Assembly: GCA_022559985.1 (NCBI GenBank)
Contig: JAFJTR010000088.1
Location: 1-64,000, forward strand
DNA length: 64,000 nt
Direction: 5' to 3'
Origin: Parastagonospora avenae f. sp. tritici 18332-5
Taxonomy: Eukaryota; Ascomycota; Dothideomycetes; Pleosporales; Phaeosphaeriaceae
The first letter of the stretch is position 1, and the number at the start of each line of letters is the position of its first letter. Both the position numbers and the translations under genes were made by a program. Below the pieces are notes generated by a model, which saw nothing but the letters and a program-made list of their open reading frames with translations, had not been told where the DNA came from and ran no database searches. This document shows positions 1 through 10,195 of this stretch, piece by piece.

Positions 1-2098
1 CGCTGCTTGGACGCCGCGATCAGCGCGTCTAACCGCGTGACCGAGATCAGTGCGCCTGATCGCGTAGCTGAGGTATTGACGATACTTGTGATCCGACACC
101 TGGGGAGGATGTTGAGTTTTACATACATCAAAGTTTGTGGGCCCTATCTTGCGCACCCGTCCCGATGCGATTTCACTCAAAATAAGCAGGGCGTTACCAA
201 CATTGAACAATTGCTGATCACATTAGATGCTCCAACATTTTGCCCTCTCATCGGAGTTGCACGTAATGTGAGTGAAAGCGCCATTGCGGCGACATTATCT
301 CCCTATCACATCAGTCAGAAATTATATCAACCAGCTGACACAAAGAAGGTCTCGCCTGATGCTTCTACGGACGATTGTATGGCCCTGGCGAAAGCTTGGT
401 TGGATGACTGCATCGATAACCACAAAATGTGTCCCAGTTCATCCCATCAGATGCCTACCAGGGTCATTAGAGTTGGCTCTGCGGGAATGAACCCCGTATT
501 ATACGTCACTGAAGATGATTGCAGCTCATATGTCGCCCTTAGTCACTGCTGGGGAGATTCGCGCATATTCTGCACAGAGAACGCCACCATCAATCAGAGA
601 AAAGAAGGCATGCCAATGGAAAGTCTTCCAAAGACATTTCATGATGCTGTTGTCATTACTAGGAATCTTGGTATAGAGTATCTTTGGATAGACTCGCTAT
701 GTATCTTGCAAGATTCCGAAGAAGACTGGAATCGAGAATCGGCAAAGATGGCTGTAGTATATTCTGGTGCTACAGTGGTTATTTCAGCGGATGCAGCGCG
801 CAACAGTGCGGACGGTTGCTTTGGCCCTTACAAGCATAGTCGTGACAGGAATATTTCTATCTCCATTCCTTGCATCAATGATCAGAGCGCGCATTGCCAA
901 GTTTATGCTCGCAAAATCCGATCACGTGGCTTTCCAGATGGGTTGGAACACCACATAAAACCAACAGAACCCCGATGGGCTATTGAGGAGCTACCAATCA
1001 CTCGAAGAGGCTGGTGGTAAGTCTGGTTGGTAACGTGTATTTATAAGGTTGGCACTGACTTCGTAATCGCAATCCTCAAGTCTACAGGAACGCTTATTAG
1101 CTCCTCGAATACTGCACTACTGCTTTACCGAGCTCGTGTGGGAATGCTGGTCGCAGACAGAATGCCAATGTACTCCCATTCCTCAACCCATTCTGTATCA
1201 CACGGACATGTCCTCTATGAGATACAGAGCAAGACTTCTCGGGAACCAAGCACCTTCTTATCAAGAGCATCGTGATTTAGAGTCTCCACAGAGCTTGGTC
1301 GGAGAGCATTGGAATAAGCTTGTGGAAGAGTTTACGAGGCTAGATTTGAGCTATCACTCCGATAGACTTGCAGCTCTCTCGGGATTGGCCACTCTATACC
1401 AAAGTACATCTGATGAGTACATCTGTGGTCTCTGGCGTAGTCATCTTGTGCGAAGCTTGATGTGGGGTGTCAAGACAATGGATCGAGATGCCGACAAAGC
1501 TTTCAGCTATGCCTCGCGCATTAGTCAACCGCAGCAGGAATACGATGCGTCATCTTGGAGCTGGGCGTCAGTGACCGGTGAAATCAAGTATGAGGGAGAT
1601 ACATACGAGCTTGGAGTTATCGAAAGTGAAGATGACATCGAGATTTTGGACGTCGAATACGATCGATCAGAAAAGAACCGTTATGGGCCACTCAAGAATT
1701 GCTGTATCACAGCACGCGGCTGCCTACTTCCTGTTCACTTAGACGAAAATCTCTCTTTCCTTTTCGATGCAAGCAACATACCAGAAGATCACAGCTTGCA
1801 GCAATCTCCACCTCGTATGGGAAAAGTCATATTGGATGTCCATACCGGAGATATGGCACGTCATGATATCATTACACAGGAAGCTTTGTTCTGCACATTG
1901 ATACAGACTTCCAAGACAGAGTTTACGCCTCGAGGTATACTACTCCGCGCTGTTGAAGACAAGTCACTGCCCAACACATTTCGACGTATAGGTTACGTTA
2001 GGCCCACCCTAACCATTGGTATATATTCTTCGATGCAGAGTATGATTATGGAAATCGCACTTGACACTGCCGAGCGTAGGGTATTCAAGATTATTTGA
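1..2098 (+). CDS. HET-domain (heterokaryon incompatibility) protein, 5' end outside the window
   Basis: The reading frame is open at the first base, so the start lies upstream. Exons are 1..1016 and 1081..2098. The 64-nt intron starts with GTAAGT and ends CTCAAG, and joining restores the HET-family run RGWCLQERLLAPRILHYC across the junction. HET landmarks are visible: YVALSHCWG, the IEYLWIDSLCILQD block, then after the intron LVWECWS, SDRLAALSGLA and SSWSWAS. HET proteins in filamentous fungi take part in non-self recognition and cell death; the trigger and partner of this one cannot be told. About 677 residues are inside the window. An additional intron in the N-terminal 170 residues is possible because that part matches no family landmark. 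The family call is firm, but individual function is unknown. Confidence 0.85.
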
Positions 2099-2876
2099 AG
2101 ACAGAAGGCATATAAATTCAAGGTCGAGATTATGTTTTGTAAATAGTAATCGTAATTCCATCTGGGAGTGGGGCCTGGTATAAGTTACTGAATTACAAAT
2201 GCGGTAGCATACGGTGTGCCCACTTGTGCGGACTGGCAGGCCAAGGAGTATAAGGTCATCAACACCAGTAAATTACAAACGAATGCCGTGCAATCGAAAA
2301 TGCCCAGTTGCTGCTGTGCTGTAGCGATGAGATAGTGCCTTTGAACGAATGGGCATCTTGTGGCCCGGGTACTTACTTCTATTACTAGGTACATCTGCGC
2401 TTTGAGTTCAGAGTCGTCTTATTCCTATTTGAGTGCAGGCATACATCATTCATGGTAATGTTTTCTATACTTAAGGGTAATTTCAATCGCTGCGTGCAGA
2501 ACAGTCTGATCATCTCTAGTAAATGGTCCAGGTGTGGCGTAACGAGACCTCGGGATGCATGTGTCGATCTTACTGTAGACCAAACGCCCGTGAAATATCA
2601 GTGAGTATGTGAAACTGATGAGCATGCAGATTCCTACGACTTGATGAGCACGAAGTGGATGAGGAGAAGTCCGGGTGGTCGAAGGAGTATTATACCGCCA
2701 AGCAGCGAATGACGTCCCGACTTCCCCGCGCTCCCCCGAGCCTCCACATCCCACGTGCCGGCCACGAGCCTCAACTCGACTACTCCACATCGAACAACCA
2801 CATTCACCACCAGCCTTTGAAACACTCGATCCCAACGAAAGCCTCATACCGCATATCGCAACCCACCACATCCAAC
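2099..2876. other. Intergenic, HET 3' flank and VPS25 5' flank
   Basis: I see no credible gene here. The right half is CA-rich leader-like sequence before the VPS25 start. The open frames present lack ATG starts or family features. Confidence 0.6.
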
Positions 2877-3530
2877 ATGGCGACCGCCTCGCCCCTCCCC
2901 TCAAACTTCTCCACATCCTCTACCCTCCCACCCACAACCACCCAGCCCTCAACAGCCACCACACCCACAGGCTTCCAATTCCCACCCCACTACTCCTTTC
3001 CGCCCTTCTTCACCCTCCAACCCACCGCCTCCACCCGCTCCTCCCAACTCCTCTCCTGGTCCACCCTAATCCAATCCTACTGCCGCCACCACCGCATCTT
3101 CACGCTCTCGCTCATCGACGCGCTCGAAACGCCCTTGTTCAACAACACCACCCTGCGCCGGCGCCTAAATCTGCGCGACGCGAAGACCATACTGAACTGG
3201 ATGTCTACGCCCGAAGGCGGGAATCGCGTCGAATTCATCAACGCGAGCAAATCGAAGAAAGCAGCCGTCGAGGAGGAGGGCGGGCGGTGCTGGATATTCT
3301 GGCGCAGGCCCGAGGAATGGAGCGTGGTGCTGGAGGAGTGGGTGGAGCGCACGGGGCAGAAGGGGACTGTGCTGACGCTGTATGAGATTGTGGAGGGGGA
3401 TGCGAGTCGCAAGGAGGAGTTTTGGGGGATGGATTTGGAGCTGTTGATGAGGAGTTTGGGGGTGAGTGTTAAGAGGGGGAAGGCGCAGATTTTTGGGGGC
3501 GAAGGGAGTGAGGGTGTTAAGTTCTTTTGA
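2877..3530 (+). CDS. VPS25: ESCRT-II complex subunit Vps25
   Basis: This intronless gene encodes 217 residues. ESCRT-II acts at endosomes, where Vps25 bridges Vps22/Vps36 to the ESCRT-III subunit Vps20 during multivesicular body sorting. The conserved N-terminal PPxY-like region (FQFPPHYSFPPFFTLQP) is at about residues 24-40. Two winged-helix domains follow, with WSTLIQSYCRHHR in the first and GTVLTLYEIVEGD and KRGKAQIFGG in the second. The length matches the family. I chose the ATG at 2877 because the upstream open frame has no family similarity and reads like 5' leader. The residues before the PPHYSFP region are a Ser/Thr/Pro-rich tail. Its neighbour RTT107 is convergent. Confidence 0.93.
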   Translation: MATASPLPSNFSTSSTLPPTTTQPSTATTPTGFQFPPHYSFPPFFTLQPTASTRSSQLLSWSTLIQSYCRHHRIFTLSLIDALETPLFNNTTLRRRLNLRDAKTILNWMSTPEGGNRVEFINASKSKKAAVEEEGGRCWIFWRRPEEWSVVLEEWVERTGQKGTVLTLYEIVEGDASRKEEFWGMDLELLMRSLGVSVKRGKAQIFGGEGSEGVKFF

Positions 3531-3915
3531 GGGGGATTGGATGGTGGAGGGATGTGCATTGCATTGTGATACCCATACGACAGAGATGAGGCATGGATTG
3601 GGAGCACGAGCGAGCAGTTGAGTTAGAAACATGCACTCGTCATTACGTGCTGCTGTCATAGAGCCGAGTCGAGCGGAAGAGTGGAAGAGAGCAAATCGTT
3701 GCAATTAGAGACGAGAAAGTCTCGCGAACTCAAGATCGCGGAACATCAGACGCTGATGCTATATCTATCAATACAAGCAGACCAATGCCTCGGGCCGAAG
3801 CCGAATGCTCCAAGAATGTGAAGCGCGACAATATGAACCCTCAGCATGTATAGCGCCGCCTACATGCCCCGTCAAACGCCAAAGCTCAATCCATCATAGT
3901 ATATCGTAACCATAT
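3531..3915. other. Convergent intergenic spacer between VPS25 and RTT107/BRC1
   Basis: This 385-bp segment holds only the 3' flanks of two converging genes. No separate gene or repeat is seen. Confidence 0.6.
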
Positions 3916-6566
3916 CTATTTCCCTGCCTTGACGCTCTCCTCATTCAGCTCCCAATCCTCCTTCCAATGCACATACTGACTCATCGCCACATTCAATATC
4001 CACTCTGTCTTGACAATGCGCGGTATCATGTCATGTTTCTCCGCCAACTCTTTGAACTTGCTCCAATTTGCAAATTCCTTCTTGTCTGGATCGGATATCA
4101 GGTACAGAACATCGCCCTCATCTTCCTTTTGGTTTTGCGATTCTTCAGTGGAAGAGTTCTTCTTCCGCTTCGAGGCTGTTATGCTCGTCGTTCGACCCTT
4201 CCACATGGCGCATTTACCGCCATTCGCCTCGATGATGTCTTTGTAAGTTTCGAAACCGCCGGCAACGTTCTGTGTGCAGAAAATCGTCCAGTCCTTGAGA
4301 AGGCGATGCTTGTTCTGTTTGGCGCGAGCCGTTGCTTCAGACATTCGGAAACCATTTTCCTTCTCAAAATCGCTGGCTTCGAGAACGTGCTTCTCGGGAG
4401 GAGGGAGCTTGTTATTTTTGAGAGCTGCATCAAGGTAGGTTGTTGAGACGAGTGTTGGGGCGCAGGCAAGGGCTGCGACAAATTTTTTAGTCCGGACGGG
4501 CTTCGGGGCGCAAACGAGGTCGACTTTCTTGAAGTCGTCGGTGATGAAGAGGCCCAGTTCTCGGAGCTTTGCTTTATCTTTGGATGCCTTCTCATCGTTG
4601 TTCGTCCATCGCTCGTCCTTTGAGACCAGCATGCGGAACTTGATGGGCGTGAGTTTATCCTTCTTCGCCCTCTTGTTCCTGGCTGGGGCCTCAGTAACCT
4701 CTTCTTCACTCGCTTCGTCCTCTTCAACCTCGTCAATCGACCGCTTACTCGAGGTAGAGTCCCGGCCCCTAGGTTTCTTGGCCTGCTGCTCTTCGACCTC
4801 GTCATCTGTGCGTCGCCGGCCGCCGTGGATTACACCGCCCTTACGCTTCATCTCCTTCTCAAATTTGGCGATGTCGGGGGCTGCATCGTGCATCTTTGCT
4901 AATGCTCTGTCCTTGGCTCCGCGACTGCCAGGTGTGTAATTCTCCTTTTCTTCCAAGTGCCGCGCTGGTAGTGGTGTCTTTGCGTCACCGCCTGACTTCG
5001 TTCGCTTTCCCTTGTCTGCCGCCGGAGACTTGTGAGGCTGTACATCACCGCCGATCATGTTCGGTGGTACACTCGACGCCGGAACTGTATTCGATTGTGG
5101 CGGTGGCTTGAAATTGGTGAGCTTGCGGTTCTTGGCAAAGTACGTCTTCTCTACAGCATCGGGATCGAGCTCAGTCTGGCCAAGTATTTCTCCCAAATTT
5201 GTCCGTGGTGGGAAATATACATAGCGTGCGTCGGTGCTGGGCATCTTCTTGCACTTTGCGTAGCTCTCCTCCAACCATAGATGGTTGAGGACCATGACGC
5301 CCCACTCAGCTGCTGCTTCGCACTTCTCGCTGTTCTTGTGTGCAGTGATGAGGTGCGTGTTATCCTGCTTGAACGTCTTCGTAAACTCTGCGCCAGTAGC
5401 CTTGATTAAATTCTCCAGGTACACTCGTGCCTCACCTGTGTAGCTTGATATGCTGATCTTGTATTTTTCGAAGCCAGGTATCCCGTCCTTTGGTCGTGGG
5501 TAGTGCATCATGCGTCGCATTGGATTGGTCCAGACGTTGTGTGTAATGAGATAGTACAGCCAGCTCAAGTTGCCGACATCTCTCCCGTCTTGCGATGCTT
5601 TGATGTAGTCTGCTCCGGTCCGAAAAGTGCAGACATATATATCGGCCTGTTCCACTTTGCTGACAACATCTCCACCACCAGCCTTGATCATTCCAGTGAT
5701 TATGTCCTTAAGCTTGGTTCCGATGCTAAGATCGTCGCCGAGCTTTACTTTCTTTCCTGCAAAAGCCTTGATCGCGCGTGGCGGTTCAAGATGTGCCGTG
5801 TGTACTGGTGGTTTGGGCTCGTTGGTCGGGTCTGGGCTGGTTGCGTCGCGGATCTGCTGGCTCGTTCGCGCGGCAGGAATAGGGGCGACATCGATTTGAT
5901 TTAGGATCTCGGGATCAGGTAGCGTGTACGGTCGTTCTGATATCCGGCGGCCGACTTTGAGGCAGTCGTCGAACCAGTGAGGCAGGACGATCAAGCATTG
6001 TAGCCTTTTACTGATCGCAAGCTGGCAGCGCTCCTCGCTCAAGTCGAGCGCAATGAGATGTGTGACCAGTTTCGACAATGCTGGCGCAATCTGCCCTCCC
6101 ATGGCCAGCACACCACCCTCGATAGCCTCTTTGTCTCCGGTGGGAATATCTCCACAGCATATGACGACATCGTTCATGAAGAGTGCAGGGTCCGGGCTGT
6201 ATGTTCGCGGGTTCTTCATCTTGCCCGTCTTCAGCGAGGCTGCCACCCAAGTTGGCTTGACGATGTGTATCATGAGATCGAGCGCGCGGTAGTAGTCGGG
6301 GAAGTCTGAGGTTTCCGAGATGATGTATGTGATTTCCTCGAGTCGATCGATGCGTCCAACAGAAGGGTCGAAGCGAATTATGGTACCGCGCTCGCCGGCG
6401 ATCTCTTCTCGCAACTGCAGAACGCGTCAGTTATATTTCTAAGTGTTCGCGACACGTCACATACTTTGTCCAATTGACTGTCTGATAGTCCACTGGGAAT
6501 AATTATGAAGCTTTGCTCCTCAAAAAGAGCCTGAGAGCCCTCCATCATAGTCGTGTCCTCCATCAT
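3916..6566 (-). CDS. Rtt107/Brc1-type six-BRCT DNA damage scaffold
   Basis: Exons on the minus strand are 6566..6465 and 6414..3916, giving 866 residues. The 50-nt intron (GTATGT...CTGCAG) joins SQLDK to LREE. The start is the first ATG of the tandem MMEDTTMMEG. There are four BRCT repeats in the first ~450 residues (W-containing ends at WVAASLKTGK, LPHWFDDC, LSWLYYLI and LNHLWLEESY). A charged Lys/Glu-rich linker follows, then a C-terminal BRCT pair ending VKTEWILNVAMSQYVHW. This 4+2 arrangement is that of Rtt107 (budding yeast) and Brc1 (fission yeast). Their C-terminal pair binds phosphorylated H2A at damaged replication forks, and the N-terminal set recruits Slx4, Smc5/6 or Rad18-type partners. 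Length is close to Brc1. Which name suits it best needs a tree. Confidence 0.88.
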
Positions 6567-7069
6567 GGCATGTGGAGTAGAGTTGGTCGTGTGGTGGGGT
6601 GGGACTCGAGGAACTGTTGTGCTCCCGCGTTCCGAAGCAGCGGCGCGTAGTCGCGATTTCCCAGTCGCGTCGCTCACGTGACGTGCCCCACGGACCGAGT
6701 GCTTGGTTCTGGAATGCCTTTCGTTTCACTGGTGTGAACCTTGTGCAGGCTGCCTCTCATTTCCAATAGTTATGCATAGTTTACGCGCTCCCCATGGCGT
6801 GGTCGAATTATGCCGTGCCATGAAGTCCACAGTACAGCGATGTACGAAGTATTGGGCAAGTCTTAGATCCGTGGACCTCGGCAATTCATCACGATGCTTG
6901 CCAAGAACACCACGCATCGCGAAGAGGACGTCTTGCGCCGAACACCATCTTACACTCCAGTGATCCAATAGAATTTTCTTCTTCCAGGTCGCATTCCCGC
7001 ATTTCTGCCGGCTTCATCGACACCTGGGCATATATCACCGGCTTACGCTCAGCCTTATCAGAGAGCAGC
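6567..7069. other. Divergent promoter region between RTT107/BRC1 and the SKL hydrolase
   Basis: About 500 bp separate two divergently transcribed starts. No gene is supported and no clear TATA element stands out. Confidence 0.5.
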
Positions 7070-8431
7070 ATGTCTTCACAATACTTCCGGACACAGGAGC
7101 ATAAGGTAGAAAGCTCACATATCCGTGGCTTTCCCAGAGCCACTTCCACCACCCAAGAAGATGTCTTGTACATGGCAGTGAAACAGTACACTCCGCTCAG
7201 CAATACTCAGCCAAAGCCTGGAGACATCACAATCATCGCTGGACACGCGAACGGATTCCCAAAAGAGCTATATGAACCTTTATGGGATGAACTGTTGAAG
7301 AGATGTGAGCAGTTTGGATTTGGTATCAGGGGAATCTGGATAGCAGATGTCGTGCACCAAGGCTGGAGTAGCGTTCTGAACGAGGATAAGCTGGGCAATG
7401 ACCGTACGCTGAAAGTATCGCAAAGCTTGGACAAATACTAATATCACATAGCTGCATGGCTAGATCACAGTCGCGATCTTCTCAACATTGTCAACATCTT
7501 CCGCGATCAGATGCCCCGTCCCATAGTCGGCGTAGGCCACAGCATGGGCGGCTGCCAACTCGCCAACCTCGCTCTCCTGCATCCCCGCCTCTTCGAGACC
7601 CTCATCCTCGTCGACCCCGTTATCCAAGGCAAAGTCTCCCTTATCGGTAACGTCTCACCAGCCTTTGCATCCGCCAAGCGCCGCGAGCGCTGGCCCTCGC
7701 GCGAAGAAGCCGCCAAGAGCTTCAAGAAGTCTAAATTCTACCAAACCTGGGATCCACGCGTACTTGACCGCTGGATCCAATTCGGGCTGCGTGACGTCCC
7801 CACCAAACTCTTCCCCGACGCAAAAGCACCAGAAGTAACCTTGACGACGACAAAGCACCAAGAAGTCATGACCTTCCTGCGCCCGAACTTCGCTGCTCAA
7901 CCAGGCGATAAGGACGTCTCATCTGCAGAATTTACGCTGAGTAACCCCAAAGTCAACCGTCGAACACATACAGACATCACGCCCGATGCAGACCCTCAAG
8001 CGCCATTTTACCGCGGCGAAAGCACCATTGTATACAACCAACTCCCCTCAATCCGCCCCTCGGTCTTCTACATCTTCGGCGAACTATCCTTCCTCACCAA
8101 CGACGCCATCATTGAAGACAAGATGCGCCTGACTGGCTCGGGTGTCGGCGGTTCGGGTGGCTGCGCCGAAGGCCGCGTCGACAACGTCACGGTGATGGGC
8201 GCGGGGCATTTGATTCCCATGGAGAAGGTCGAGGAGAGCGCGGAGCATATTGGGAAGTGGATCAAGAAGGATCTTGCGAGATTTTGGGATTGGGAAAAGA
8301 AGACGGAGGAGGAGTGGGGTGCGAAGAAGGGGATTGAGAGGAGTGTGCTGAGTCCGAGGTTTATGGAGGAGTTGAATGTGCTTATGAAGCCGCTTATGAA
8401 GCCGAAGGAGAAGAAGGAATCGAAGTTGTAG
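7070..8431 (+). CDS. Peroxisomal-type alpha/beta hydrolase (C-terminal SKL)
   Basis: Exons 7070..7403 and 7452..8431 encode 437 residues. The 48-nt intron carries a TACTAAT branch point, and splicing restores GNDPAWLDHSRDLL. The fold is shown by IIAGHANGFPKELYEPLWDE (oxyanion/strand region), the nucleophile elbow VGHSMGG near residue 140, and a late GAGHLIPMEKVEE that supplies the catalytic His. The protein ends in Ser-Lys-Leu, the canonical PTS1 peroxisomal import signal. The same family includes peroxisomal hydrolases found in Alternaria host-selective metabolite clusters, but here no polyketide synthase, NRPS or acyl-CoA gene sits alongside. I therefore infer a general peroxisomal hydrolase and not a cluster member. 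The substrate is unknown. Confidence 0.85.
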
Positions 8432-8570
8432 GAAGAGTGTTGCTGGATGGTGGTGTTGTGTGGAGCATGAAGCGGCGTGGAAGTTGTGTGCTTGATTGGA
8501 GTTGTATTTTTTTCGTTGGCTGAGGATACCGATATACAGTCATCACATTGCCATGAGCCATCAGGGAGAC

Positions 8571-8940
8571 TTGGTACCTTCCTAATGTAGTAACATTTTT
8601 TCGGTGTCGATTACTGCTAAATTCCAGTGAAAGTGACACCCTACAGAACCATCCTAACCAGCTAGGGGTTCTCGTAAAGAACTCTGATAGCTAAAGACCT
8701 GGTACCTTCCTAATGCAGCAACTTTTTTCAGCATCGATTGCAGTGAAATTTCAGTGAAAGTAATATCTTCAAAATCACCATGAACAGTTAGGAATTCTTG
8801 CTAGAGCTCTGGTAGCGAAAGGCTTGGTACCTTCCTAATACGGCAACGACTTTTCAGTATCCATTGCAGTAAAATCCAAGTGAAAATAAAAATCAGTAAG
8901 AAGAGCTAGAGACTCTTCTAGAGAGCCGAGGTCATGCTAC
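8571..8940. repeat. Three-copy tandem repeat, unit about 126 bp, diverged
   Basis: Three units begin TGGTACCTTCCTAAT. GGTACC falls at 8573, 8701 and 8826, giving spacings of 128 and 125 bp. Each unit also shares a CRAC...TTTTTCRG...ATYGAT/ATTGCAGT block and a CAGTGAAA-like block. The third copy is shorter and most diverged. Differences between copies 1 and 2 include many C/T and G/A transitions. No coding capacity is seen. Confidence 0.85.
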
Positions 8941-10195
8941 GTCAGAGTTGCCGATACCGAGCTACTAAACACTCACTTCCTCACCAACACGTGAATAGTT
9001 AGTTGCCTTGTTAGGAAATTCTGCGCATAGCTGTGGATTGTAGTAGAGTTACCCGAGGTCAGTGTGCACGTGTTATCGGCTATGACAGCGATTACCGATG
9101 GCAATGAGAAGGCAGTGAGAAGAGGACGTGCATTTACTCTGATATCTGACAGTAGATAATAGCTCTAATAGGCGATTGACTCGGTACTATTACCTACTGT
9201 AATCTATGCTAAGGGTGGAATACTTGAGCCGATAAGAGTAAAATCTACCTACTGTTCAGCGTTCACTCTTTCAGTACTACACCCTAACGTCTAGACTCTA
9301 GCCCATATATAATTTCGTCTAAGCTCCCATCTCTGCCGAATGGTTCAACCACTCGGCGACGAATTATTCGAACCACGTTTGGTCGCGGACGAGCTCGGTG
9401 CGCAAGTTTCACTAGAGTAAAGAGACATATTGATGATTTCTGGATGAATAGTGAGTCTTAGTGAGAGGGAGGGAATGATGGCGATAAAATATTCTAGGCC
9501 AACGCCTCGCACGTTCCACTGCTAACACGACATCCGCAGGTTTGCGTTGCGCATAACTCAGTTCGCCTTTGACTTCTTTCTTGATTGCTAATTCCTGTTA
9601 TTCAACACTACATCAATAACAAATGTGCCAACAAATAAGGTACGTAGGACGCGTCCCCGTTTTTGCTGTTTGCGCCGCTGTACAAAAAAAGACAGGATGC
9701 AGTCATACAGCTTCAGCCCTCCCTCAAATCCAAAAAAAGGCAAAAATTAATACCCAGACAAGGCTCCGAATCGAACCCTCGCCCACCGACTATATTGTAA
9801 TTACCCTGCACAAGAATGTGTAGCCCTCGTTCCCTCTAGTTCGGTGCCCACCTGATCGCGCCAACTTGTTTGTTGATGAGAGGAGGCAGAGGTAAGTTGG
9901 ATATATAGTGAGGGGGTTGCAGGGTAAGGGTAGAAGTGGAGGTTAAAAGGGGCGGGTGTGGATTATAATTTTTTAACAGGTGAAAGAGTACTAATATGAG
10001 AGTTCTGATATAGCCTGGAGTGATTATAGCTCAATGCGGCATCAGTCAATACAGATACAGTTCAGGAGTGCGAGGAGCATTATCAACAGAAACATACGGT
10101 GTGGTAAGAATATGAAACTTGGATTTGAAGACAAGTGAACTCCAGCCCAATGCAAGTTGATACTGTGCGTCCTATATGCAACCGCTGATCAAGCA
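8941..10195. other. Gene-free region after the tandem repeat
   Basis: This stretch has many stops in all frames and no family-like open frame. It contains A-runs near 9690 and 9735 and the inverted repeat at 9335..9357. The sequence around 9765 resembles an antisense tRNA T-loop but does not fold as one. Decayed repeat DNA is the most likely content. Confidence 0.5.
9335..9357. repeat. Short perfect-but-one inverted repeat
   Basis: The arms GCCGAATGGTT and AACCACTCGGC pair at 10 of 11 positions with almost no loop. It lies inside gene-free DNA. It may be a relic of a mobile element end or simply chance. Confidence 0.5.

Noticed and set aside
9755..9830. Possible antisense tRNA with a GGTTCGATTC-like T-loop
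   Set aside because: The T-arm would need GAGGG to pair with CGGAG, which fails at four of five positions. No D-arm or acceptor stem could be drawn.
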